A DNA stretch of 64,000 nt from assembly GCA_019638595.1 (NCBI GenBank), contig JAHBTJ010000001.1, positions 310,001 to 374,000 of the forward strand, in the 5' to 3' direction. The position numbers and the translations under genes are program-made. Below the pieces are notes generated by a model, which did no database searches, was not told where the DNA came from, and saw only the letters and a list, made by a program, of their open reading frames with translations. Numbering within the stretch: the first letter of the stretch is position 1; each line of letters starts with the position of its first letter. Shown piece by piece: positions 39,631 to 50,000 of the stretch. Source of the DNA: Chitinophagaceae bacterium. GTDB taxonomy: Bacteria; Bacteroidota; Bacteroidia; Chitinophagales; Chitinophagaceae.

Positions 39631-40173
39631 ATGGCAACTATACAGGTGCATGATAAGTTTTTTGAACCGTATATAACACGCGATGTCATTGTTGCCAGGA
39701 TCAAAGAGCTTGCCCGCGCCATTGAAAAAGATTATGCGGGAAAAACACCGCTGTTTATAGCTATACTCAACGGGTCGTTCATGTTTGCTTCCGATCTTTT
39801 CCAGGAATTGGGCATCCCCGCAGAAATATGCTTTATTAAACTCGCTTCTTATAAAGGCACCAAGTCAACAGGCAACGTTATTACTTCTATTGGATTGGAT
39901 ACAGATCTTTTTGAGCGCGACATCATCATACTGGAAGATATTATTGATACCGGCAAAACCATGAAGGAATTTTTGCCGCAGCTTATGCATCAACACCCCG
40001 CCTCTTTGAAAATATGCGCTTTGCTGAATAAGCCCGGCGCTACCATATATCCCCTGCATATTGATTACCTGGGCTTTTCCATACCCGACAGGTTTGTGGT
40101 GGGTTATGGACTGGACTACGACGGGTTGGGCAGGAATATAAAGGAGCTTTATAAGCTGGCAGAGGGAGAATAG
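39631..40173 (+). CDS. hpt: Hypoxanthine phosphoribosyltransferase
   Basis: 180 residues from the ATG at 39631; a TTG nine bases earlier is also in frame but overlaps the previous gene. The PRPP-binding loop IILEDIIDTGKTM (about 99-111) is the family signature. Upstream is ILNGSFMFASDLF, and SIPDRFVVGYGLDYDG marks the base-binding end. Salvages hypoxanthine and guanine to IMP and GMP with PRPP in the cytoplasm. Last gene of a tight three-gene run with the methyltransferase and glucosaminidase. Confidence 0.96.
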   Translation: MATIQVHDKFFEPYITRDVIVARIKELARAIEKDYAGKTPLFIAILNGSFMFASDLFQELGIPAEICFIKLASYKGTKSTGNVITSIGLDTDLFERDIIILEDIIDTGKTMKEFLPQLMHQHPASLKICALLNKPGATIYPLHIDYLGFSIPDRFVVGYGLDYDGLGRNIKELYKLAEGE

Positions 40174-40242
40174 ATGCTTGCAAAACCTTGTGAAACAATA
40201 TTTTGTATTCAATATCGTTAGAGTACTAAACCAGATGTTATA

Positions 40243-42027
40243 ATGAAAAGCCAGGCCAAACAGGTTGCTTTGCTTTTGGGGTGGCTCTGCATATGCTCAA
40301 CGGTTACAGCCCAATACTATCTGCGTGGAGAAATACATGACGACAGGAATAATCCATTGCAGAATGTAAGGATCATTGTTCATTCTACCGGGTACGCTCA
40401 CCTGAGTGGCATGGGCGGCGCCTTCGGTATTGCTGTTTCCGGCAAAGCAGACAGCCTCAGCTTTTCTTTGGATGGCTATGAGCCGCTTTCGTATAAGATA
40501 CATAATACCAACGAATACCAGAAGGTAGTATTGAAAATGCTGCCTTATACCGCCAGTCTTCAAAAACAATATCTTTTATCTTTTTCTACTACTGCCGCAG
40601 GATTGTTTACGCGCAGAATGACGGTTGCCGACGAAACTTACAGCGCGCTTGTAGAAAACGCTTTTGTAAAAACCAGCGACAATCCTGTTACGGGTTTAAC
40701 GCTTAACGTAAACAGGGCTTCCTACAGTAATATCCGTCGGTTTATCAATATGAACAGTGTGGTACCCGGCGATGCGGTACGCATTGAAGAAATGCTGAAC
40801 TATTTCAATTTTAATTATACAGAACCTGGTGGCGACAGCATATTCACCGTTCGTTCGCAACTTAGCTCCTGTCCCTGGAACAGCGAAAACAGCCTGTTAT
40901 TTGTGCAGGTATGTTCTAAAAAGCTCAATCTTGATAAAATACCGCCCAGCAACCTGGTGTTCCTGGTAGATGTTTCAGGATCAATGGATATGCCCAACAG
41001 GTTGCCATTGCTTAAATCCGCGTTCAGAAAGCTCGTGGAGAATCTCAGGCCGGTGGATACGGTTTCTATTGTGGTGTATGGCGGTGTTACAGGGGTAATG
41101 CTGCCGCCGACCGGTGGAGCCGACAAAGAAAAAATTTTACAGTCTATTGAAGATTTAAATGCCGGCGGATTTACGCCCGGCGAAGCGGGCATAAGGCAGG
41201 CCTATCGCCTGGCGCATAATACATTTATTAAAGATGGCAACAACCGCGTAATACTTGCTACCGATGGCGATTTTAACGTAGGAGAAACCGGCGAACAGGA
41301 GCTGGATGCGCTGATCACTAAAATGAAGCAGGGGGGAATATATTTAACCTGTTTGGGAGTAGGTATGGGTAACTATAAAGATTCAAAAATTGAGATACTC
41401 GCTAAAAAAGGCAATGGCAATTTTGCTTACCTTGATGATGAACGGGAGGGCGAAAAAGTTTTGGTAAAAGAATTGACGCAAACATTGTATGCTGTTGCCG
41501 ATAATGTATCTATGAATGTTCATTTTAACCCGGACGATATTGGTGAATACAGGCTGATCGGCTTCGATAATAAACGGAAGGCTCTTAACGATTCCAGCAG
41601 CACATTGCTTGGCGGGGAAATAGGATCCGGCCATTCTGTTATAGCGGTGTTTGAAGTATCGCCGGCCCAGGGAGCGGAAATGAAGAAAAACGCGGCAACG
41701 GGCAGTGTTGCCACTGTAACCATTAATTATTGTAACCCCGGTAAAAAAGCAGCGTTGAAACAATCGTACTACTGCCCGTATAATTATAAAGCGCTCGATA
41801 GTCTTGACGCGCATTACCGCTTTGCCGCAAGCGTTTGCATGTTTGGCGGTCTGTTGCATAGCTCGCCTTATTTAAGATCGGCCGGGTGGGATGAAGCAAT
41901 TACGCTGGCTAAAAACTCAATGGATATCAACAATCCGCTGCATACCGAATATTTTGAGCTGCTGAATAAAGGCAAAAAAATTTATGCCCCCGGCAAAAAG
42001 AAAAAAAGAAGATCCGGCCAGGAATAG
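40243..42027 (+). CDS. VWA-domain protein (YfbK-like) with carboxypeptidase-regulatory-like N-terminus
   Basis: 594 residues with a signal peptide (VALLLGWLCICSTVTAQ). A small beta-sandwich domain (REIHDDRNNPLQNVRIIVHS-type) covers about 25-90. Then comes the vWF-A N-terminal region (TLNVNRASYSNIRRFINMN). The VWA domain starts at SNLVFLVDVSGSMDMPN with an intact DxSxS metal site and continues to ILATDGDFNVGETG. A C-terminal DUF3520-like part ends the chain. Exported and probably envelope-attached. Function of the family is not established; metal-dependent protein binding is likely. Confidence 0.9.
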   Translation: MKSQAKQVALLLGWLCICSTVTAQYYLRGEIHDDRNNPLQNVRIIVHSTGYAHLSGMGGAFGIAVSGKADSLSFSLDGYEPLSYKIHNTNEYQKVVLKMLPYTASLQKQYLLSFSTTAAGLFTRRMTVADETYSALVENAFVKTSDNPVTGLTLNVNRASYSNIRRFINMNSVVPGDAVRIEEMLNYFNFNYTEPGGDSIFTVRSQLSSCPWNSENSLLFVQVCSKKLNLDKIPPSNLVFLVDVSGSMDMPNRLPLLKSAFRKLVENLRPVDTVSIVVYGGVTGVMLPPTGGADKEKILQSIEDLNAGGFTPGEAGIRQAYRLAHNTFIKDGNNRVILATDGDFNVGETGEQELDALITKMKQGGIYLTCLGVGMGNYKDSKIEILAKKGNGNFAYLDDEREGEKVLVKELTQTLYAVADNVSMNVHFNPDDIGEYRLIGFDNKRKALNDSSSTLLGGEIGSGHSVIAVFEVSPAQGAEMKKNAATGSVATVTINYCNPGKKAALKQSYYCPYNYKALDSLDAHYRFAASVCMFGGLLHSSPYLRSAGWDEAITLAKNSMDINNPLHTEYFELLNKGKKIYAPGKKKKRRSGQE

Positions 42028-42148
42028 CAGCTCATTCATTGCAGGTGCGTTACAGCAGCCACTCCGCTTGCTGAATTTTTTATAGATTTAATTTTAAATA
42101 AACCCCAGGCATAACGGTATCGTATAGCCCTGATATATTTTTTCTTGT

Positions 42149-44446
42149 ATGTTATACATTAAAATATTCGTGCTGCTTTTTAGTGTTTCCGTTGTACTGC
42201 ATGGCACAAGTGCGGCACAGCAATCATTACAGCCCGGCCGCCAGGAAATGCTTGAACGGTACAGGTTTGCCACTTTTTCTGACAGCACCATCAACCGCGG
42301 TAAAATTTTTAATACTTCAATACAGGCCAACTGGTTGAGCAATGGCAAATTTTTCTGGTACAGGCGGGCGTTTAAAGACAGTGTAAGGGAATATGTGCTG
42401 GTAAATGCCGCTACGGGTAAGCGAAATCCACTGTTCGATCATAAAAGGCTTGCGGATGCATTGGGAGGAGTTGCACAGAAGCAATACAATCCTCAAAAAT
42501 TACTTCTTTCAAATATCCGGCTCAGCAATAACCGTAAGGCAATGAGCTTTGAAATGGAAGATAAGATATGGATATGCAACCTGGATACCTATAGGTGTCG
42601 CGATACCGTTGGCGCAATACCGTTAGAGCCCCAGGTGCGCAGAAGCCGGGCAAAAGCCAGCGACATTAAAAGATCGCGCTGGCAACCATATTTTACAGAC
42701 AGCATTTCGCCGGACGGAAAATGGAGCGCTGTTGTTGCAGGCGGAAATGTGAGGATCAGGAACAGGATGAACAACAGCATAACGCAACTTACGGCAGACG
42801 GAACAGAAAATAAACCCTATGGTTATCTCTCATGGTCGCCCAACAGTAAACATGTTGTGGGATACCGGCTTACCCCATACGAAGATTCATTGGTATATTA
42901 TATCGCTACTTCGCAGCCCGGTACTACCAGGGGTGTTGTAAAATCCCAGCCATACAAGCAACCCGGCGATCCGTTTACTACGTATGAAATGTTTTTAATG
43001 GACGTGGAAAAGAAAACGGTCGTTAAAGCGGAAACCGATATTATAGATTTCTTTCCTGCTCCTTATTTATCGTGGAGGATCTCAAACCCCGGTAAATTTT
43101 TGTTTGAAAGAGTAGATCGCGGTCATCAGCGTTTCAGGATCATTGAAGCGGATGCGGTTACCGGCAAAACAAGAACGATTGTAGACGAGCGAACAAATAC
43201 TTTCATTTATGAGCAGAAGATATTTACCGCTTATTTGCCGGAAACGGATGAGATCATCTGGATATCGGAAAAAGACGGCTGGCGGCATATATACCTCGTA
43301 CATTCCATAACCGGAGCCGTTCGGCCCGTAACCGCGGGTAACTGGGTGGTTAAAGATATTGACAGCATTGATGTGCAGACCCGCCAGATATGGTTCAGGG
43401 CGATGGGTATGAACGAAAAGGAAGATCCTTATCATGTGCATTACTATCGCATTGGCTTCGATGGTAAACAGCTTACTCCTTTAACACCAGCCCCGGGAAC
43501 TCACAGCATTCACTTTTCTCCCGATAAAAAATATTACCTCGATACCTATTCGCAAATAAATATACCGCCGGTGGTAGAGCTGAGGAAATCTTCCGACGGA
43601 AGCAAAATAGCGGACATAGAGAAAGCGGATATCAGCCATTATTTACATGCCGGGTTCCGCCTGCCCGAGCCTTTTCATGCTAAGGGAAGGGACAGTGTTA
43701 CCGATATCTGGGGAATTGTTTTCTTTCCTACCAGGTTCGATCCCGCGAAAAAATATCCTGTCATCGAACATATTTATGCCGGTCCGCAGGATTCGTTCGC
43801 GCCAAAATCTTTTACCACGGGAGGCGAAATGCAAAGCCTTGCCGAGCTTGGATTTATTGTAGTACAGATGGATGGCATGGGCACTTATAACCGTTCTAAA
43901 AAATTTCACGATCTATGCTGGCGCAATCTTGCTGATGCCGGTTTTGCTGACAGGATATTATGGATAAAAGCGTTGGCTGAAAAATACCCCTTTGCAGATA
44001 CCGGCAGGGTTGGCTTGTATGGAACATCTGCGGGAGGACAGAATGCGTTGGGAGGCTTATTGTTTCACCCGGAGTTTTACAAAGCCGCGGTATCATCATG
44101 CGGCTGCCACGATAATCGTATAGATAAACAATGGTGGAATGAGCAATGGATGGGATACCCCGTTGACAAACACTATGAGGAGCAATCGAACATAACCAAC
44201 GCTTATAAATTACAGGGCGATCTTTTACTGATTGTGGGCGAAGCCGACACCAATGTGCCTCCTGAATCTACTTACCGGGTGGCAGACGCCTTAATAAAAG
44301 CCAACAAAACTTTCGACTTTCTTGCCATTCCCGGCATGGGGCATAGCGATGGCGGCGCTTATGGCAAAAAAAAGAAAAGAGATTTTTTTGTGAAGAAGTT
44401 ATTAGGCGTTGACCCTCCGGACAGGAACCGTAACGAATTAGATTAA
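42149..44446 (+). CDS. S9 family peptidase (dipeptidyl-peptidase IV type)
   Basis: 765 residues with a signal peptide ending near SAAQQ. Residues about 90-490 form the DPP-IV N-terminal beta-propeller. The C-terminal catalytic domain has the nucleophile elbow VGLYGTSAGGQNALGG, the acid in LIVGEADTNVPPESTY and the His in PGMGHSDGG, so the triad is complete. Such enzymes remove dipeptides from the N-terminus of peptides in the periplasm. The C-terminus ends in an acidic and basic tail. Single gene. Confidence 0.93.
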   Translation: MLYIKIFVLLFSVSVVLHGTSAAQQSLQPGRQEMLERYRFATFSDSTINRGKIFNTSIQANWLSNGKFFWYRRAFKDSVREYVLVNAATGKRNPLFDHKRLADALGGVAQKQYNPQKLLLSNIRLSNNRKAMSFEMEDKIWICNLDTYRCRDTVGAIPLEPQVRRSRAKASDIKRSRWQPYFTDSISPDGKWSAVVAGGNVRIRNRMNNSITQLTADGTENKPYGYLSWSPNSKHVVGYRLTPYEDSLVYYIATSQPGTTRGVVKSQPYKQPGDPFTTYEMFLMDVEKKTVVKAETDIIDFFPAPYLSWRISNPGKFLFERVDRGHQRFRIIEADAVTGKTRTIVDERTNTFIYEQKIFTAYLPETDEIIWISEKDGWRHIYLVHSITGAVRPVTAGNWVVKDIDSIDVQTRQIWFRAMGMNEKEDPYHVHYYRIGFDGKQLTPLTPAPGTHSIHFSPDKKYYLDTYSQINIPPVVELRKSSDGSKIADIEKADISHYLHAGFRLPEPFHAKGRDSVTDIWGIVFFPTRFDPAKKYPVIEHIYAGPQDSFAPKSFTTGGEMQSLAELGFIVVQMDGMGTYNRSKKFHDLCWRNLADAGFADRILWIKALAEKYPFADTGRVGLYGTSAGGQNALGGLLFHPEFYKAAVSSCGCHDNRIDKQWWNEQWMGYPVDKHYEEQSNITNAYKLQGDLLLIVGEADTNVPPESTYRVADALIKANKTFDFLAIPGMGHSDGGAYGKKKKRDFFVKKLLGVDPPDRNRNELD

Positions 44447-44554
44447 GCAAAAAAACATACACTATAAATGCTGATCGCTCCTGCCTCCCGGCAGATTCTT
44501 CGCTCACGAAAATGTATCGCTTTTAACCAGGCAGCTATTTGTTCGCTCTGAATG

Positions 44555-44640
44555 ATAAGTACCCCATTGCCGCTCACTCACTGCTCACTGCCCATAGCTC
44601 ATTGCTGACAGATGATAGCTAATAGCCGGAATTCATTATA
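44555..44640. repeat. Short block of repeated words
   Basis: CTCACTGCTCACTGCCCATAGC and TGATAGCTAATAGCC belong to the same vocabulary as the blocks at 201-444 and 31905-32225. Confidence 0.5.
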
Positions 44641-44661
44641 TTGCTATGCATTTTACCAGAT

Positions 44662-45531
44662 ATGAAATCAGCCGTAGAAAAATCATCCATACCTGAATCG
44701 CGGATATTTGTTATTAAGGAGCTGAAGGAAAAGCATTTTGATAATACATGGCATGCGCATCATGAATGCCAGTTGTTTGTGGTACTAAAGGGAACGGGTA
44801 CCCGCTTTATTGGCGATACGGTTAAATCGTTCTCGGAAGCTGATGCCACCTTCCTCGGGCCGGAAGTGCCCCATTTGTGGCGCAGCGATAGTATTTACTT
44901 CGATAAAAAAAGCAACCAATATACGCACGGGCTGGTTATTTACTTCAGGCAGGATTTTATTGGCGATTTACTTGACAAAGAAGAAATGCACCAGGTAAAA
45001 AGCCTTTTTGAAAAAGCCAGGAGGGGTATTGAATACAACCGGAGCATAGTACCCCGGCTTACCGGTATGATGAAAGAGCTTATTAAAGCCCACGGCGCCG
45101 AAAGCCTGATACAGTTCTTACAGGTATTAAATTTACTGGCTTCCACCAAAGAATACCGGCTGCTTCATAACGAAGATTATAAGTACAAGCTAAAAGAAAC
45201 AGAAACCCAGCGCATCAACCTGGTGTATAATTATGCTGCCCAGCATTTTCAGCAAAATATAACACTCAACGAAGTGGCGGCATTGCTTAACATGACGCCA
45301 ACATCGTTCAGCCGTTATTTTAAAACGAAAACCAGCAAATCGTTTACTGATTTTCTGTCGGAGCTGCGTATTAAAAACGCGTGCAAGCTGCTGGCACAGG
45401 ACGATCGTAAAACCATTAACCAGGTAAGTTACGAATGCGGCTATAATGTGCTTTCCAATTTCAACAGGCAGTTTAAAACATTTATGAAGATGACACCCAA
45501 GATATACCGGGAAAAATTCGCTACTTTATAG
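44662..45531 (+). CDS. AraC-family transcriptional regulator
   Basis: 289 residues from the ATG at 44662 (MKSAVEKSS); seven codons upstream are open but the shorter start is preferred. N-terminal cupin sensor (HAHHECQLFVVLKGTGTRFIG). The C-terminal DNA-binding part holds ITLNEVAALLNMTPTSFSRYFKTKTSKSFTDFL and KTINQVSYECGYNVLSNFNRQFKTFMKMTPKIYR, both helix-turn-helix motifs. The Gfo/Idh/MocA gene 182 bases downstream on the same strand is a likely target, and an inverted repeat lies in that gap. Confidence 0.93.
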   Translation: MKSAVEKSSIPESRIFVIKELKEKHFDNTWHAHHECQLFVVLKGTGTRFIGDTVKSFSEADATFLGPEVPHLWRSDSIYFDKKSNQYTHGLVIYFRQDFIGDLLDKEEMHQVKSLFEKARRGIEYNRSIVPRLTGMMKELIKAHGAESLIQFLQVLNLLASTKEYRLLHNEDYKYKLKETETQRINLVYNYAAQHFQQNITLNEVAALLNMTPTSFSRYFKTKTSKSFTDFLSELRIKNACKLLAQDDRKTINQVSYECGYNVLSNFNRQFKTFMKMTPKIYREKFATL

Positions 45532-45599
45532 GAAATATGCCTGTTATTGATAATAAAAAGCTATTTTCCAGGTAAAATACAGTCAGCATTAGACATAAT

Positions 45600-45638
45600 T
45601 AGCTAAAATGCCGGCAATAAAAGAGTGTATTTTAGCTA
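45600..45638 (+). promoter_or_regulatory. Ten-base inverted repeat between AraC and oxidoreductase genes
   Basis: TAGCTAAAAT (45600-45609) and ATTTTAGCTA (45629-45638) are perfect inverses around a 19-base spacer. It may be an operator or a terminator; it lies 69 bases after the AraC stop and 75 before the next start. Confidence 0.45.
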
Positions 45639-45712
45639 CGTTCACAGTAAAGCATAATTTAGTAATTCATACATCTCAAATTTTAAATCTCAAATCTCAA
45701 ATTGACTGATAT

Positions 45713-46840
45713 ATGTCATCCCAAAAAATCAATGTAGCTATTATCGGGCTGGGTTTCGGGGCGGAGTTTATACCTATTTACCAGCGTCATCCCAACGCCA
45801 ACATGTATGCTATCTGCCAGCGCAACCGCGAAAGCCTGGATAAAATTGGCGATACGTACAAAATTGAAAAAAGATATACCGATTACGATGAGTTGTTAAA
45901 AGATCCCGCTGTTGACGCGGTACACATTAATACACCCATCCCCGATCATGCGGCCCAGTCGCTGAAAGCTTTGCGTGCGGGTAAACATGTTGCCTGTACG
46001 GTGCCCATGGCTACAACGGTAGAGGAGTGCAGGCAGATCGTGGAAGCGGTAAAAGAAACCGGGCTCACCTACATGATGATGGAAACAGTGGTATATGCCA
46101 GGGAGTTTTTGTTCATGAAAGAGCTGTATGAAAAAGGAGAGCTGGGAAGGATCCAGTTTTTAAAGGCCAGTCACCAGCAGGATATGGATGGATGGCCCAA
46201 TTACTGGCCCGGGCTGCCTCCCATGTATTATGCCACGCATTGTGTAGGACCGGTGTTAGGTTTAACAAAAGCGGAGGCCGAGTATGTGTCCTGCTTTGGT
46301 TCCGGCACTATAAGAGAGGAGCTGCAGAAGCATTATAACTCGCCTTACGCGGTAGAAAGCACACACATCAAATTCAGGAATTCCGACCTGAGCGCTCATG
46401 TATATCGTTCCTTATTTGATACCGCGCGTCAGTACAGGGAAAGCTTTGAAGTATACGGCTCTGATAAATCTGTTGAATGGCCGTTGATAGAAGGAAAACC
46501 GTTGGTGCTGCATACCGCTAAAAAACCGGAACCTGAAATTCCCGAAGAAGTGGAATCGCCCGATTACGCGCACCTGCTGCCTGAACCCATTCAGCCATTT
46601 ACCACCGGCGGAGTGTACGATGCAGACGATCATCAGCATTTGTCGTTTACCCAGGGTGCAGGCCATGGCGGTTCGCATCCGCACCTGGTGCATGAATTTA
46701 TAAGCGCACTGGTAAATAAGCGTGAACCTTTCCCCAATGCAAAACAGTCGGCCAATATTACCTGCGTAGGCATATTGGCGCACGAATCGGCACAAAAAGG
46801 GGGAGCTATTATTAAATTACCGGATTTTACACTTGCATAA
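45713..46840 (+). CDS. Gfo/Idh/MocA family oxidoreductase (cytoplasmic)
   Basis: 375 residues, no leader. Rossmann motif VAIIGLGFGAEFIP at about 7-20, followed by AICQRNRESL. TPIPDHAAQSLKALRAGKHVACTVPMATT contains the catalytic-loop equivalent (usually EKP, here TVPMATT, so the usual Lys is absent at that position). The C-terminal domain carries MMMETVVYAREF and many His near GAGHGGSHPHLVHEF. Together with the AraC gene upstream and the ThuA/PVC gene downstream it probably forms a sugar- or sugar-acid-processing locus. Confidence 0.87.
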   Translation: MSSQKINVAIIGLGFGAEFIPIYQRHPNANMYAICQRNRESLDKIGDTYKIEKRYTDYDELLKDPAVDAVHINTPIPDHAAQSLKALRAGKHVACTVPMATTVEECRQIVEAVKETGLTYMMMETVVYAREFLFMKELYEKGELGRIQFLKASHQQDMDGWPNYWPGLPPMYYATHCVGPVLGLTKAEAEYVSCFGSGTIREELQKHYNSPYAVESTHIKFRNSDLSAHVYRSLFDTARQYRESFEVYGSDKSVEWPLIEGKPLVLHTAKKPEPEIPEEVESPDYAHLLPEPIQPFTTGGVYDADDHQHLSFTQGAGHGGSHPHLVHEFISALVNKREPFPNAKQSANITCVGILAHESAQKGGAIIKLPDFTLA

Positions 46841-47017
46841 AAAACAGCATGAGGTTGTCTAAACAGGTCGTCATTGCTTCTCTGCCACGGCGGAGAATTA
46901 ATCTGTAACGTATAATCAGTATCATTCAATACGATTGCTTTCCCGCCACAGGCGGAATTTCTCTTTCATAAAGATGTTCAGCGACCTTTTGATTAGCCTC
47001 GTTCAAAAGTAAAACAG

Positions 47018-50000
47018 ATGAAAAGATTAACTCAGTGGCTGCTGTGGTTGCTTATAGCGGCAGTTGTATTGCCGTCGTGTGCAGAACAATCCAAAGACGA
47101 CCAGCCGCGCCGCCTGGAAATATTATTTCTTGGGCATGCCAGCAAGCATCACGACAGCGAAAAGCTTGCAGATATCCTTTCCAGGGAATATTTCAAAGAT
47201 GGCATTAATATTACCTATACTACGCATCCCGATGATCTGTTGAGGGATGACCTGAAGCTGTACGACGGACTGATCGTATATGCCAATCACGACAGCATTA
47301 CAGCATTGCAGGAAAAAGCCCTGCTTGACTTTGTAAAATCGGGAAAAGGGTTTATCCCCCTGCATTGCGCCTCCTGGTGCTTCCGCAATTCGCCGGAAGT
47401 AGTAGCGCTTATCGGGGGGCAGTTTAAAACGCACCAATACGATTCTTTCAAAGCGGTGATCCTTAAGCCCGATCACCCGGTAATGAAAAATGTACCGGCT
47501 TTTGAAACTGAAGATGAAACGTATGTGCACGATAAAATAGCGGCGGATATTGAAGTATTGTCGGAAAGGGTAGAGGGCGATCACCATGAGCCCTATACCT
47601 GGGTTAAGAACTACGGCAAAGGCAGGGTGTTCTATACCGCTTACGGGCATAACGAAAAAACCTGGCAGAATCCTGGATTTCTGCAACTGGTGCACAATGG
47701 TATTTTGTGGGCCGTGGGAGATCATGCTGCATCCCTGCCTGATGGCTTGAAGCTGCCAAAGCCCGTTTACAGCAATGAGCGGGTTCCTAACTACGAAAAG
47801 CGCGATCCGCCGCCACAATTCCAGGCGCCCTTAACGCCGGAAGAATCCATGCTGCTTACACAGGTGCCTGTAGGTTTCGAGATGAAATTGTTTGCCGCTG
47901 AACCTGATATTAACAAACCCATTCACATGGCGTGGGATGAAAGGGGGCGTTTGTGGGTAGCGGAAACAGTGGATTACCCGAATATGGTAAGAGAAAACAA
48001 GCAGGAAGGGCGGGACATGATCAAGATACTGGAAGATACCGACGGAGACGGGAAAGCGGATAAGTTTACCGTGTTCGCCGATCATCTGAACATACCTACC
48101 GGCTTTACATTTGTAAATGGCGGTATTGTGGTGGCACAGGCTCCTGATTTTCTTTTTTTGAAAGATACGGACGGCGATGACAAGGCGGATGTAAGACAAA
48201 CCCTTATTACAGGTTGGGGTACTTTTGATACACACGCAGGACCTTCTAATCTTCGCTATGGCCCCGACAATGCTATTTGGGGAACGGTTGGCTATTCCGG
48301 GTTTAAAGGTGTGGTAGGCGACAGCCGGGATACCTTGCGCTTCAGCCAGGCGGTATACAGGTTTACACCCGATGGTAAAACGCTCGAAATGCTGGGCAAT
48401 ACATCCAACAATACCTGGGGGCTTGCTTTTTCAGAAGACTATGATGTGTTTATTTCTACCGCCAACAATACTCATAGCGCCTCTTACAATATCCCCAGGC
48501 GTTATTTTGAAATGGCTTCGCAGGGAAGTGAAACCAGCGTGGATAAGATTGAGAGTCATTATGCCATGCATGTGGTTACAAAAAACCTGCGCCAGGTGGA
48601 TGTACATGGCGGTTTTACTTCGGCGGCGGGACATAATTTATATACCGCGCGGAATTATCCGAAAGATTATTGGAACCGCGTTGCATTTGTATGCGAACCT
48701 ACCGGTCGCGTTGTTCATAAAAATATCATTGAGCCAAACGGATCTTCTTTTAAAGAAGGTGAGGACGGATGGAATTTTGTAGCCAGCGCCGATGAATGGT
48801 TTGGACCGGTGCAGGCCGAAGTGGGGCCGGATGGCAACGTATGGATACTGGATTGGTACAATTTCATTATCCAGCACAATCCTACGCCGGAGGGCTGGGA
48901 AAACGGCAAGGGCAATGCGCATATCAACGCTCTGCGCGATTCAGTAAAAGGAAGGATATACACGGTACGTTATAAAAACGCGAAAGCCCCGAAAAAGATA
49001 TCCCTGAGTAAAGACGATACGGAAGGGCTGATAGCTGCGCTCGGCAATTCCAACATGTTCTGGCGCACCACAGCGCAAAGATTACTGGTTGAATCCGCTA
49101 ATAAAAAAGCGATCCCGGCGCTCATTAAGATACTTGGCGATACTAAAACGGATGAAATAGGCTTAAGTCCTGCGGCTGTTCATGCTTTATGGACGCTTCA
49201 TGGATTGAACGCTGTTACTGAAGAAAACAAAGATGTGCTGGATGCTGTTATTGGGGTGCTTAAACATCCTGCGGCAGGCGTGCGGCGTGCGGCTGTGCAG
49301 GTATTGCCCGCAACTGAGGGAACAGGTAAAGCATTGCTGCAATCGGGGGTGTTTAACGACAGTGACCTGCGGGTTGTATTAGCCGCCATACTTAAGTCGT
49401 GCGATATACCTGCATCGGACGCTATTGGAGAACAAATTTTCAAGCTGGCAGGTACCGAAGGAAAAGCGGCTGAAGACAAGTGGATACAAAAGGCCCTGTA
49501 CATTGCTTCCGGGGTACAGCACGCCGGTTTTGAAAAAGCCTTTAAAGCCAGTGGTATTAACCCGCAGGTAGAATTGGGAAAAGCAGGGCTGATCCACCGC
49601 ATTACCTTGCGCTCAAAGCTGGATATATTACCCCTGCCTCAAAATACTTATATCAACCCCGAACGGCTGCCTGATCTTACGAACAGGGAGCTGTTTTTTA
49701 CCGCTAATGTAGAAATGGGAGACAATGATCCGGGCAAGGGCGTAATTGTAGCGCAGGGAAATAAAACAAACGGCTATTCCATATACGTTGGCGATGATAA
49801 GAAGCTTTACTTCCAGGTCAACCAAAACAACACATCTTTTATTATTCAAACAAAAGACCCGGTAGCCGGGAAGTTCAATGTGGTTGCCAAATTTTTAAAA
49901 GGCGGCATCATGGAAATGTATGTGGATGGAAAAGAAGCAGCCACCGGCAAAACCAGGGGACTGTTCAGTTTACCGTTGCGTAGCGAGGGCATTCGCATTG

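Noticed and set aside
46850-46970. Short GC-rich repeats GCCACGGCGG and GCCACAGGCGG
   Set aside because: Two imperfect copies only; CCGCCACAGGCGG forms a tiny hairpin but no role can be argued.
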